Position numbers and translations under genes: made by a program
Source: an uncultured Oscillospiraceae bacterium
GTDB taxonomy: Bacteria > Bacillota_A > Clostridia > Oscillospirales > Acutalibacteraceae
Direction: 5' to 3'
NCBI GenBank assembly: GCA_900554165.1
Contig: USGR01000042.1
Location: 1 to 7,275 of the forward strand
DNA length: 7,275 nucleotides
Notes under the pieces: generated by a model
Seen by the model: the letters and a program-made list of their open reading frames with translations, nothing else
Told to the model about the DNA's origin: nothing
The model's database searches: none
In this document: one piece after another, positions 1 through 5,741 of the stretch
Layout of the letters: each line of letters starts with the position of its first letter
Numbering within the stretch: the first letter of the stretch is position 1

Positions 1-190
1 ATTTAATTTCTTTCCGTCTAAGTTGAAACAGCAATAAAATAGTACACTAAACTTTAATTCAATATTTGCAGAAGACATTTTATCTTTAAAATATATACTC
101 TATGCGCTATTGCTAAAGCACTATTATATACGTAAAGGACTCAAAGCCTTACCCATTAATATTCAAATAAAATTTGTTTAATAATGTTCA

Positions 191-218
191 AATGTTACTT
201 CAACATATAAGTAACATT
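191..218 (-). terminator. Inverted repeat just past the queA stop, possible weak terminator
   Basis: AATGTTACTT (191-200) is perfectly complementary to AAGTAACATT (209-218), giving a 10-bp stem with an 8-nt loop, three bases beyond the queA stop codon. The position suits a queA transcript end, but the stem is AT-rich and no T-tract follows directly on the minus strand. It may be an mRNA 3'-end stabiliser instead of a true intrinsic terminator. Confidence 0.35.
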
Positions 219-221
219 AAA

Positions 222-1247
222 CTATACAATCAGCATGGCGTCGCCAAAGCTGAAAAAGCGGTATTTTTCTTTTATTGCTTCATGATAGGCTTTCATTGTC
301 AAATTATAACCGGCAAAGGCCGACACAAGCATTATAAGCGTACTCTCCGGCAGGTGAAAATTTGTTATAAGTCCGTCGATAGCTTTAAATTTATAACCGG
401 GATATATAAAAATATCCGTGTCGCCGGAGCATGCTTTAAGCTCACCATTAAATTTTGCCGCCACACTCTCAAGTGTCCGGCAGCTTGTAGTGCCGACGCT
501 TATTACTCTGCCGCCCGAAGCACGGCACTCATTTATTATATCAACCGTTTTCTGCGGAAGATAATAGCGCTCGCTGTGCATTTTATGCTCGGTTATCTCT
601 TCCTCCTTAACCGGGCGGAAAGTACCGAGCCCCACATGCAGCGTAACATAGCCTATTTTTACTCCACCCTCTTTAATTTTATCAAGCAGCTCGGGTGTAA
701 AATGCAGGCCGGCTGTCGGCGCCGCGGCAGAGCCTTCCTCTTTTGAATATACCGTTTGATACCGCTCTTTATCTTCAAGCTCTTCGGTTATATAATGCGG
801 AAGCGGCATTATGCCTATGGCATGCAGTATATCATGAAAGTCGCTTTCATGTGCAAATTTAACTATGCGGTTTCCGCTGTCAATTACATCTATTATCTCG
901 CCGCTCATTAGGCCGTCAAAGTCGAATTTGTTCCCTACTTTGGCCTTTTTTCCCGGGCCGCACAACACTTCCCATACATCCCTCTCAATTTCCTTAAGCA
1001 GCAGAAACTCAACCTTTGCGCCGGTATCGACGCGGCGGCCGTAAAGGCGCGCTTCCAGCACCCGTGTATCATTGAGTATGAGGCAGTCGTTCGGCTTAAG
1101 CAGATTTGGCAGTGACGAAAATATATCATGCGATATATCTCCGCTTTCTCTATCCACTACCATAAGCCGCGAGGCGTCGCGCGGATATATCGGATGCTGA
1201 GCTATAAGCTCAGGCGGCAAGTCGTAAAAAAAGTCTGATTTTTTCAT
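222..1247 (-). CDS. queA: S-adenosylmethionine:tRNA ribosyltransferase-isomerase QueA
   Basis: This cytoplasmic enzyme transfers and isomerises the ribosyl moiety of S-adenosylmethionine onto 7-aminomethyl-7-deazaguanine at the tRNA wobble position, giving epoxyqueuosine, the penultimate step of queuosine synthesis. The 341-residue product has the usual family length and is complete. Recognisable motifs in order are [10 protein letters not shown] near residue 8, NDTRV (59-63), [12 protein letters not shown] (172-183), [10 protein letters not shown] (204-213), MHSE (223-226), [11 protein letters not shown] (251-261), FIYPGYKFK (280-288), [10 protein letters not shown] (295-304) and FSFGDAM near the C-terminus. 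The ATG start gives the canonical [11 protein letters not shown] opening; the ribosome site ahead of it (GAGATGA, 1258-1264 on the minus strand) is weak. It is divergent from the lysine riboswitch and asd, and no other queuosine gene is visible. Function is assigned from family motifs with high certainty. Confidence 0.96.
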   Translation of the reverse strand: MKKSDFFYDLPPELIAQHPIYPRDASRLMVVDRESGDISHDIFSSLPNLLKPNDCLILNDTRVLEARLYGRRVDTGAKVEFLLLKEIERDVWEVLCGPGKKAKVGNKFDFDGLMSGEIIDVIDSGNRIVKFAHESDFHDILHAIGIMPLPHYITEELEDKERYQTVYSKEEGSAAAPTAGLHFTPELLDKIKEGGVKIGYVTLHVGLGTFRPVKEEEITEHKMHSERYYLPQKTVDIINECRASGGRVISVGTTSCRTLESVAAKFNGELKACSGDTDIFIYPGYKFKAIDGLITNFHLPESTLIMLVSAFAGYNLTMKAYHEAIKEKYRFFSFGDAMLIV

Positions 1248-1266
1248 GTATTTAATATCATCTCAC

Positions 1267-1301
1267 ATTATATATAGTTATAATTAAAATATGTTTGACA
1301 A
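1267..1301 (-). promoter_or_regulatory. Candidate divergent promoter region for queA
   Basis: On the minus strand TTGTCA (1301-1296, five of six matches to a -35) is followed by an AT-rich run with several poorly spaced -10-like hexamers: ACTATA at 17 nt, TATATA at 19 nt and a perfect TATAAT (1272-1267) at 23 nt. The exact -10 cannot be chosen. If TATAAT were used, the transcript would start at about the weak ribosome site. The -35-like box overlaps the TTGACA of the opposite-strand riboswitch promoter, so the two promoters could interfere. Confidence 0.3.
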
Positions 1302-1323
1302 AGCATATAACCAGTGCTACAAT
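1295..1323 (+). promoter_or_regulatory. Sigma-A/sigma-70 type promoter driving the lysine riboswitch leader
   Basis: A perfect -35 TTGACA (1295-1300) is followed after exactly 17 nt by -10 TACAAT (1318-1323), preceded by TGC, an extended -10 element (TGn). Transcription would begin at about 1330, some 13-15 nt before helix P1 of the riboswitch. This is the strongest promoter match in the window and supports a leader of about 410 nt ahead of asd. Confidence 0.85.
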
Positions 1324-1342
1324 TAAGCCATAAAATAGATAT

Positions 1343-1517
1343 AGAGATAGAGGCGCGATAAAGATTAGTAACACTTATTGAGGCCAGCCAAGGCCGCTTG
1401 CAGATTAGTGCGAAATGCGGAACCGCCGAAGGAAAAAGCACGGCAAAGCCTTTTCCTGGTTGCAGGGTTAATAGCTCTGTGATTGTCATCATTTATTTAT
1501 GATGGAGAGCTATCTTT
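1343..1517 (+). ncRNA. Lysine riboswitch aptamer (L box)
   Basis: This RNA aptamer binds free lysine and couples it to transcription of the downstream gene. Conserved blocks of the L-box family are visible: GATAGAGGCGCG (1347-1358), AGTA (1367-1370, loop E/kink-turn region of P2), GCCGAAGG (1425-1432), CTGG (1456-1459) and TGGAGAGCTATC (1503-1514). P1 pairs 1343-1350 with 1510-1517 (seven Watson-Crick pairs and one G-U). P3 pairs GGAAAA (1431-1436) with TTTTCC (1451-1456). P4 pairs CAGGG (1463-1467) with CTCTG (1475-1479). P5 pairs CATCAT (1487-1492) with ATGATG (1499-1504). GCC (1387-1389) in the putative P2 loop could kiss GGC (1442-1444) in the P3 loop, as known in this family, but that is only three bases. 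It sits ahead of asd, the second enzyme of the lysine route, so it acts as feedback control. Confidence 0.93.
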
Positions 1518-1568
1518 ACAGACAAAAGTCTGCACTTGGCACGCTTTCTATTATATTGCAATGATGAC
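1485..1568 (+). promoter_or_regulatory. Antiterminator helix of the lysine riboswitch expression platform
   Basis: Hand pairing gives a long alternative helix in one register. 1498-1510 pairs with 1543-1555 (13 bp, three of them G-U); a 4x4 internal loop follows; then 1485-1493 pairs with 1560-1568 (nine Watson-Crick pairs). The apical loop (1511-1542) contains a small hairpin, CAGAC-AAAA-GTCTG (1519-1532). The helix consumes both strands of P5 and C1510, the first base of the 3' strand of P1, and it captures A1567 and C1568, the first bases of the terminator stem. It is therefore exclusive with both the lysine-bound aptamer and the terminator. The pairing is visible in the sequence; the regulatory role is inferred. 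Confidence 0.75.
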
Positions 1569-1589
1569 CGGTTATCAACCGGTTTTTTT
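1566..1589 (+). terminator. Intrinsic terminator of the lysine riboswitch
   Basis: ACCGGTT (1567-1573), loop ATC, AACCGGT (1577-1583) form a perfect 7-bp stem, extendable by one G-U pair, running directly into seven Ts (1583-1589). It lies about 50 nt after the aptamer and 150 nt before asd. It should form when lysine-bound P1 and P5 prevent the antiterminator, stopping transcription before asd. Confidence 0.9.
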
Positions 1590-1660
1590 ATTACAGCGGC
1601 GTTTGCTTCTCCGACTTAATAAGATTACGTTCTTCTAAGCTCAATTTTTGCAAATCTATT

Positions 1661-1701
1661 TTGCCGAATATATGCGTATCCGCGCACACGCATGCCGGTA
1701 A
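1661..1701 (+). promoter_or_regulatory. Unassigned stem-loop in the asd leader
   Basis: TTGCCG (1661-1666) pairs with CGGTAA (1696-1701), and after an asymmetric internal loop (1667-1670 against 1695) TATGCGT (1671-1677) pairs with ACGCATG (1688-1694). That makes 13 bp, two of them G-U, closed by a 10-nt loop. It lies between the riboswitch terminator and the asd ribosome site, about 30 nt before the latter. There is no T-tract, so it is not a terminator; it could affect mRNA stability or translation. Pairing is seen, role unknown. Confidence 0.4.
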
Positions 1702-1728
1702 ATTAATAAAATATAACAGGCGCGGAGA

Positions 1729-1736
1729 AAAGGTGA
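1729..1736 (+). promoter_or_regulatory. Ribosome binding site fixing the asd start
   Basis: AAAGGTGA lies five bases before ATG 1742 and is the only good Shine-Dalgarno match near the gene. An in-frame ATG at 1661 would add 27 residues unrelated to the Asd family and has no ribosome site, so the start at 1742, opening with [13 protein letters not shown], is preferred. Confidence 0.85.
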
Positions 1737-1741
1737 CTAAA

Positions 1742-2821
1742 ATGAAAAATTATAATGTAGGCGTTATCGGCGCAACGGGTATGGTTGGCCAGCGGTTCAT
1801 TACCCTGCTGGATAAGCATCCGTGGTTTAACATAAAGCTGCTTGCCGCAAGCGGACGCTCCGCCGGCAAGAAATATGCCGACGCTGTCGGCAGCCGCTGG
1901 GCAATGAAGACGGAAATTCCTCAGAGCGTGCGAGACATGGTTGTAATGGACGCTGTAGAGGACATGAAAAAAATTGCCGACGAGGTGGATTTTGTCTTCT
2001 GCGCCGTCGACATGAAAAAGGATGAGATAAAGGCTCTTGAAGAGGCATATGCCAAGTGCGAATGCCCGGTAATATCCAATAACAGCGCCCACCGTCATAC
2101 GCCCGACGTGCCTATGATAATTCCGGAGCTTAACGCTGAGCATGCCGTGCTTATCGACACGCAGCGCAAGCGGCTTGGCACAAAACGCGGCTTTATTGCC
2201 GTAAAATCCAACTGCTCTCTTCAGTCATATGTACCGGCGGTATATCCTCTGCTCAAATTTAATCCCAGCCGCGTGCTTATTTCAACATATCAGGCTATTT
2301 CCGGCGCCGGCAAGACGTTTGAGACGTTCCCGGAAATTGTTGACAACGTAATACCTTTTATAGGCGGAGAAGAAGAAAAGTCCGAAAAGGAGCCGATGAA
2401 GATTTTTGGCACGGTGGAAAACGGCGTTATTAAAGAAGCCGTGCGTCCTAACTTCACTTCACAGTGCATACGCGTTCCGGTCAGCGATGGGCATCTTGCG
2501 TCGGTGTTTATTTCCTTTGACAACAAGCCTTCTAAGGGAGAAATACTCAAATGCTGGAAAGAATTTTCCGGCGAGCCGCAGCGGCTTAATCTGCCGAGCG
2601 CGCCCAAGCAGTTTTTGCACTATTTTGAAGAGGATAATATGCCGCAGACGAAAATGCAGCGCGACCTTGAGGGCGGTATGGCAATCTCCCTCGGCAGGCT
2701 GAGAGAGGACAGCCAGTATGATTATAAATTCATTGGTCTGTCGCACAACACGCTGCGCGGTGCGGCCGGCGGCGCCGTACTTATGGCGGAGCTGCTCTGC
2801 GCCAAGGGATATCTTGATTAA
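1742..2821 (+). CDS. asd: Aspartate-semialdehyde dehydrogenase, archaeal/fungal-like subfamily
   Basis: Asd reduces L-aspartyl-4-phosphate with NADPH to L-aspartate 4-semialdehyde, the branch metabolite for lysine/diaminopimelate and for threonine and methionine. The 359-residue product starts with a Rossmann nucleotide-binding loop, GATGMVG (10-16). The nucleophile is Cys158 in SNCSLQS, the acid-base histidine is His251 in RVPVSDGH (244-251), and substrate-binding R244 is present. [20 protein letters not shown] (187-206) followed by [11 protein letters not shown] and a [13 protein letters not shown] end match the longer archaeal/fungal-like Asd branch more than the E. coli or classical Bacillus forms. 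It is the first gene after the lysine riboswitch and is followed by dapA after 224 nt. No clear terminator follows it, so read-through into dapA is plausible. Function is confident; the subfamily is judged from motifs alone. Confidence 0.95.
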   Translation: MKNYNVGVIGATGMVGQRFITLLDKHPWFNIKLLAASGRSAGKKYADAVGSRWAMKTEIPQSVRDMVVMDAVEDMKKIADEVDFVFCAVDMKKDEIKALEEAYAKCECPVISNNSAHRHTPDVPMIIPELNAEHAVLIDTQRKRLGTKRGFIAVKSNCSLQSYVPAVYPLLKFNPSRVLISTYQAISGAGKTFETFPEIVDNVIPFIGGEEEKSEKEPMKIFGTVENGVIKEAVRPNFTSQCIRVPVSDGHLASVFISFDNKPSKGEILKCWKEFSGEPQRLNLPSAPKQFLHYFEEDNMPQTKMQRDLEGGMAISLGRLREDSQYDYKFIGLSHNTLRGAAGGAVLMAELLCAKGYLD

Positions 2822-2962
2822 TATCCACACAGATGCAGCCGGTATGCGTTAATGAATATCTTGCTGATTTTTGCACCGGCAAAGCTGTTTTGTACCGATA
2901 TGCGCTTGATTAATCATACAGACAGGTAAAGTTTACTTCTGCTAAGCGGCGTCGTGATTAAT
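2815..2962 (+). repeat. Three TGATTAAT copies between asd and dapA
   Basis: The octamer TGATTAAT occurs at 2815-2822 (overlapping the asd stop), 2907-2914 (within the perfect 10-bp palindrome TGATTAATCA, 2907-2916) and 2955-2962, all in the same orientation. They may be regulator sites ahead of dapA or may be chance in AT-rich DNA. No known operator is recognised. Confidence 0.35.
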
Positions 2963-2988
2963 ACATGCACATGTATCATTGCCGCTTA
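2943..2988 (+). promoter_or_regulatory. Imperfect stem-loop upstream of dapA
   Basis: TAAGCGGC (2943-2950) pairs perfectly with GCCGCTTA (2981-2988), and inside it ATACAT (2961-2966) pairs with ATGTAT (2971-2976) around a GCAC loop. No T-run follows, so an intrinsic terminator is unlikely. It ends eight bases before a TATAAT at 2997, so it could be a DNA operator, or in a read-through transcript from asd a folded processing or stability element. Confidence 0.4.
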
Positions 2989-2996
2989 AGGCAGAT

Positions 2997-3002
2997 TATA
3001 AT
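2997..3002 (+). promoter_or_regulatory. Candidate -10 box for dapA
   Basis: A perfect TATAAT lies 43 nt before the dapA start codon and would give a leader of roughly 37 nt. The region 16-18 nt upstream has no recognisable -35 and there is no TGn extension, so it could only be a weak or activator-dependent promoter. Confidence 0.35.
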
Positions 3003-3045
3003 AAGTTATACACACGTATATTTATTTTTTAAGAGGTTATATGCT

Positions 3046-3933
3046 ATGAAAAACACTATATTTAAGGGGGCCGGGGTGGCCATTGTCACTCCCATGAAGC
3101 CGGACGGCTCGGTAAATTACGACAAGCTTAGAAGTCTTATAGATTATCAGATTGAAAACGGCACTCAAGCTATCATCGCCTGCGGCACCACTGGCGAGTC
3201 CCCCACCCTAACGCATGAGGAGCATGTGGAGGTAATAAAGACAGCGGTTGAGCATACTGCCGGCAGAGTGCCGGTAATCGCCGGGACCGGCAGCAACGAT
3301 ACGCGCTATGCGCTGGAGCTTTCAAAAGAGGCTGAAGCGCTCGGCGCCGATGCGCTGCTTATGGTTACTCCATATTATAATAAAACCTCTCAGGCGGGGC
3401 TTATAAAGCATTATACTTATGTGGCGGACAATGTTAACCTGCCGATTATACTTTACAATGTCCCCGGCCGTACAGGGACCGATATAAAGCCGCAGACCTA
3501 CGCCGTTTTGGCGGAGCATAAAAACATAGCCGCTATTAAAGAGGCCAATGCCAACATAAACGCCATAACCGAGACCATGGCGCTGTGCGGCAACAAAATT
3601 GATTTATACTCCGGCTGTGACGAGCATATTCTTCCCATTCTTGCACTAGGTGGAGTTGGCGTTATATCGGTTCTGTCCAACGTTATTCCGAAGCAGACAA
3701 ACGATATCTGCAAATACTATTTTGACGGCGATATAGAGAAAAGCCGCTCGCTTCAGCTTAAATATTACAGTCTTATAAAGGCGCTGTTCAGCGATGTTAA
3801 CCCTATACCTGTCAAAGAGGCCATGAATATGATGGGCTTTGATATAGGCCAGTGCCGTCTGCCGCTCTGCGATATGAGCGATGACGCAAAAAACAATCTG
3901 AGAGCTGAGCTTGAGAGAAATGGATTGCTGTAA
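3046..3933 (+). CDS. dapA: 4-hydroxy-tetrahydrodipicolinate synthase
   Basis: DapA condenses pyruvate with aspartate semialdehyde to 4-hydroxy-tetrahydrodipicolinate, the first committed step toward diaminopimelate and lysine. The 295-residue TIM-barrel protein has the usual family length. It shows GTTGES (47-52, with catalytic-triad Thr49), TPYYN (108-112, with Tyr111 in the position contributed to the neighbouring subunit), YNVPGRTG (137-144, triad Tyr137 and carboxylate-binding Arg142) and the Schiff-base Lys165 in IAAIKEA. Later SGCDEH (189-194) and GGVGVISVLSN (202-212) are typical. The start was chosen because AAGAGG (3031-3036) lies nine bases before ATG 3046 and MKNTIFKGAGVAIVTP matches the family; an in-frame ATG at 2965 only adds an unrelated basic stretch. 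The substrate is made by the upstream asd product, the product is used by downstream dapB. Whether it shares the riboswitch transcript is unresolved. Confidence 0.96.
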   Translation: MKNTIFKGAGVAIVTPMKPDGSVNYDKLRSLIDYQIENGTQAIIACGTTGESPTLTHEEHVEVIKTAVEHTAGRVPVIAGTGSNDTRYALELSKEAEALGADALLMVTPYYNKTSQAGLIKHYTYVADNVNLPIILYNVPGRTGTDIKPQTYAVLAEHKNIAAIKEANANINAITETMALCGNKIDLYSGCDEHILPILALGGVGVISVLSNVIPKQTNDICKYYFDGDIEKSRSLQLKYYSLIKALFSDVNPIPVKEAMNMMGFDIGQCRLPLCDMSDDAKNNLRAELERNGLL

Positions 3934-3942
3934 ATTTCATAT

Positions 3943-3962
3943 TACAGCGTTGGCTGTATTTT
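3943..3962 (+). terminator. Possible weak terminator after dapA
   Basis: TACAGC (3943-3948), loop GTTG, GCTGTA (3953-3958) form a 6-bp stem followed by TTTT (3959-3962), ten bases after the dapA stop. The stem and T-run are short, so partial termination is the most that can be argued. Confidence 0.45.
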
Positions 3963-4220
3963 AGAGTTTAGCTTATCTTTAATATAACGAGATAAAATCA
4001 GGCATAGCAAATCATTTATTGCTCAGGCTTGGCAGCTTCAAATAGATTAAGTATATTTTTGCTTGCTCTCTACTCTGCCCTGCACGCTTGATATATCAAA
4101 ATCTTGCGATAAAATTATGCCCTGCATTAGTTATTAAAGCTTTGCAGTTTTAATATAACCGTATGACTTTTTCAATATAGCTGCAAGCTCAGACTGATTT
4201 ATCCAACATTTAAATTAATG

Positions 4221-4226
4221 TATAAT
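4221..4226 (+). promoter_or_regulatory. Candidate -10 box for dapB
   Basis: A perfect TATAAT lies 45 nt before the dapB start codon, preceded by ATG instead of a proper TGn. The best -35 at 17-nt spacing is TTTATC (4198-4203), only about half matching consensus. A transcript would begin at about 4233, giving a leader of about 39 nt with room for the ribosome site AGGATG (4259-4264). Confidence 0.45.
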
Positions 4227-4271
4227 CTATAAAATAATCTTATAGTAAAATCATAGTTAGGATGTGCAAAA

Positions 4272-5030
4272 ATGGTAAGAATACTTTTAGTAGGCTGCAA
4301 CGGACGCATGGGAAGCGTTGTTACTTCTGTCGTATCTGAGCGCAGCGACTGCACAATCATTGCGGGTATAGATATTGACCCGGTTCATCTCAACAACTAT
4401 CCGGTATATAAGGATTTTTCCTCATTTGACGGTGAGGCGGATGTAATAATCGATTTTTCGCATCCATCTTCCCTGCCTGGTATACTTGAATATGCAACTA
4501 ATAAGCATATTCCGGCGGTAATAGCTACCACCGGACTTAAGGATGAGGATATAGCCAAAATAAAAGAGGCTTCTGAAAAAACAGCAATGTTTTTCTCCTA
4601 CAACATGTCGCTTGGCATAAACCTTATTTTAGATTTGGTAAAAAAAGCGGCGGCGCTCTTAGCCGACAGCTTTGATATTGAAATCGTCGAGGCGCATCAT
4701 AATCAGAAAATAGACGCGCCGAGCGGAACCGCCATTATGATAGGCAACGAGATACGCTCGGTGCTTGACGACGAGTATGAATATGAGTATGACCGCCATG
4801 ACGACGTCCACAAGCGCAATAAAAAGGAAATCGGCATGCATTCTATACGCGGCGGCTCAATAGTCGGAGAGCATGAGGTAATTTTTGCCGGACGCGACGA
4901 GGTGATAACCATATCGCATTCAGCACGCTCGAAAGAAATATTTGCCGTCGGAGCTGTTAGAGCCGCTCTTTTCATAAAAGATAAAACAAGCGGACTTTAT
5001 GATATGTCAGACGTCATTTCCAACTCGTAA
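4272..5030 (+). CDS. dapB: 4-hydroxy-tetrahydrodipicolinate reductase
   Basis: DapB reduces the DapA product with NAD(P)H to tetrahydrodipicolinate, the second committed step of the diaminopimelate pathway. The 252-residue product is of normal length. An N-terminal Rossmann loop GCNGRMG (8-14) is followed by DFSHP (61-65), IATTGL (84-89) and SYNMSLGIN (109-117). The family signature EAHHNQKIDAPSGTA (140-154) contains catalytic His142/His143 and Lys146 and the substrate-binding SGT. SIRGGSIVGEHEVIF (191-205) follows, as is usual. An acidic-tyrosine run EYEYEYD (168-174), from near-repeating GAGTATGAATATGAGTATGA-like codons, lies in the variable region between signature and RGG motif. AGGATG (4259-4264) precedes ATG 4272 at fair spacing. 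It lies 338 nt after dapA and 130 nt before the ACT-domain gene. Confidence 0.95.
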   Translation: MVRILLVGCNGRMGSVVTSVVSERSDCTIIAGIDIDPVHLNNYPVYKDFSSFDGEADVIIDFSHPSSLPGILEYATNKHIPAVIATTGLKDEDIAKIKEASEKTAMFFSYNMSLGINLILDLVKKAAALLADSFDIEIVEAHHNQKIDAPSGTAIMIGNEIRSVLDDEYEYEYDRHDDVHKRNKKEIGMHSIRGGSIVGEHEVIFAGRDEVITISHSARSKEIFAVGAVRAALFIKDKTSGLYDMSDVISNS

Positions 5031-5160
5031 CTCATTTGCAGCTGATATTTTCAGCGCAAGGCGGCCTTTCCAAATGTAGCAAAGCATGATTTAGGCAGTA
5101 TTTTGCTCGGTATTATATCGGCAGCAAAAGCGATTAATGTTTTGAATAAGAGGTGAAAGA

Positions 5161-5625
5161 ATGGATAATATCACTATTTCCGTAAAGTCAAATATATCTA
5201 TGCTTATTTTAGACAACGTACCGTCGGACGCAGGTTTTATTTCTTTAGTATTTGACAAATTTTCAGATGAGGCCATTAACATAGACATGATAAGTCAAAC
5301 ACCGCCGCGCGGAAAATACACCTCTATTGCCTTTACTTTTGACGACAGTGAGCTTACAAAAGCGCTTGGCTGTTTAAGCCATATAAAGGAAGAATGTCCG
5401 TCTCTTTCTTCGTCGGTAAGCAGCTCAAACAGCAAAATCACGGTGATGTCTGAAGATATGCGCAGCGGATATGGCTTTGCTTCAAAAGTATTTTCTGCGG
5501 TGTCCCGCGCATCAGGCGATGTTCGCCTTATTACTACTTCCGAAACCGAGATATCTATACTTGTACCGGACCTTGACGAAAAGCAGTGCTTAAGCGAGAT
5601 AACCGAGTGCTTTAATAAGAATTAA
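5161..5625 (+). CDS. Free-standing tandem ACT-domain protein resembling the aspartokinase regulatory subunit
   Basis: This 154-residue protein consists of two ACT domains (about 12-78 and 91-151) and nothing else. NIDMISQTPPRGKYTSIAFTF-like sequence in domain 1 (from residue 40) and EDMRSGYGFASKVF (98-111) with LITTSETEISILV (123-135) in domain 2 parallel the NVDMI and MRS...GVA.K.F...ISTSEIKISVLV motifs of aspartokinase. Aspartokinase beta subunits, made from an internal start in lysC, have about this length and start at a comparable point. Here, however, no kinase domain lies upstream: dapB ends 130 nt before it, and AAGAGGTGA (5148-5156) gives it its own strong ribosome site. It probably binds lysine or threonine and may modulate an aspartokinase encoded elsewhere, though direct action on another enzyme or regulator is possible. 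The ACT fold is confident; ligand and partner are inference. Confidence 0.85.
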   Translation: MDNITISVKSNISMLILDNVPSDAGFISLVFDKFSDEAINIDMISQTPPRGKYTSIAFTFDDSELTKALGCLSHIKEECPSLSSSVSSSNSKITVMSEDMRSGYGFASKVFSAVSRASGDVRLITTSETEISILVPDLDEKQCLSEITECFNKN

Positions 5626-5678
5626 TTAAAATATAATTTCAATCTCTATTACTTACTCTTAATTAATCTCATATAACT

Positions 5679-5713
5679 AAAAAAACGATACCGCTTATAC
5701 GGTATCGTTTTTT
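5679..5713. terminator. Bidirectional intrinsic terminator between the ACT gene and pyrG
   Basis: CGATACCG (5686-5693) and CGGTATCG (5700-5707) form a perfect 8-bp stem with a 6-nt loop, flanked by seven As (5679-5685) and six Ts (5708-5713). It therefore reads as stem plus T-tract on both strands and lies between the convergent ACT gene and pyrG, ending both transcripts. Confidence 0.93.
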
Positions 5714-5741
5714 AAATATATTGTTTAATCTTAAGAATGCA

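Larger units (their letters stand above)
3934..4271 (+). other. 338-base non-coding spacer between dapA and dapB
   Basis: I see no open reading frame, RNA gene or degraded gene remnant in this AT-rich stretch. It contains the weak hairpin after dapA, a 6-bp inverted repeat TTATCT/AGATAA (3973-3978 and 3990-3995), a perfect 12-bp palindrome TTGATATATCAA (4088-4099) and a candidate -10 box near dapB. Its length is unusual between consecutive steps of one pathway and suggests that dapB has its own transcription start. Confidence 0.5.

Noticed and set aside
132..152. Bulged hairpin GTAAAGG/GCCTTAC left of queA
   Set aside because: Short, interrupted and without a T-run on either strand; likely chance.
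174..746. Plus-strand reading frame of 190 codons across the queA region
   Set aside because: It is antisense to a complete, motif-rich queA and its translation resembles no protein family.
1268..1492. Minus-strand reading frame of 74 codons within the riboswitch
   Set aside because: It runs through the promoter and aptamer, whose structure explains the sequence; no ribosome site or family resemblance.
2838..2891. GCCGGT/ACCGGC and TTTGC/GCAAA pairings with a TTTT run as an asd terminator
   Set aside because: The two pairings exclude each other, the first has a very long loop, the second is only five pairs and is not directly followed by the T-run.
5041..5055. GCTGA/TCAGC hairpin after dapB as a terminator
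   Set aside because: Only five pairs and no T-tract follows.
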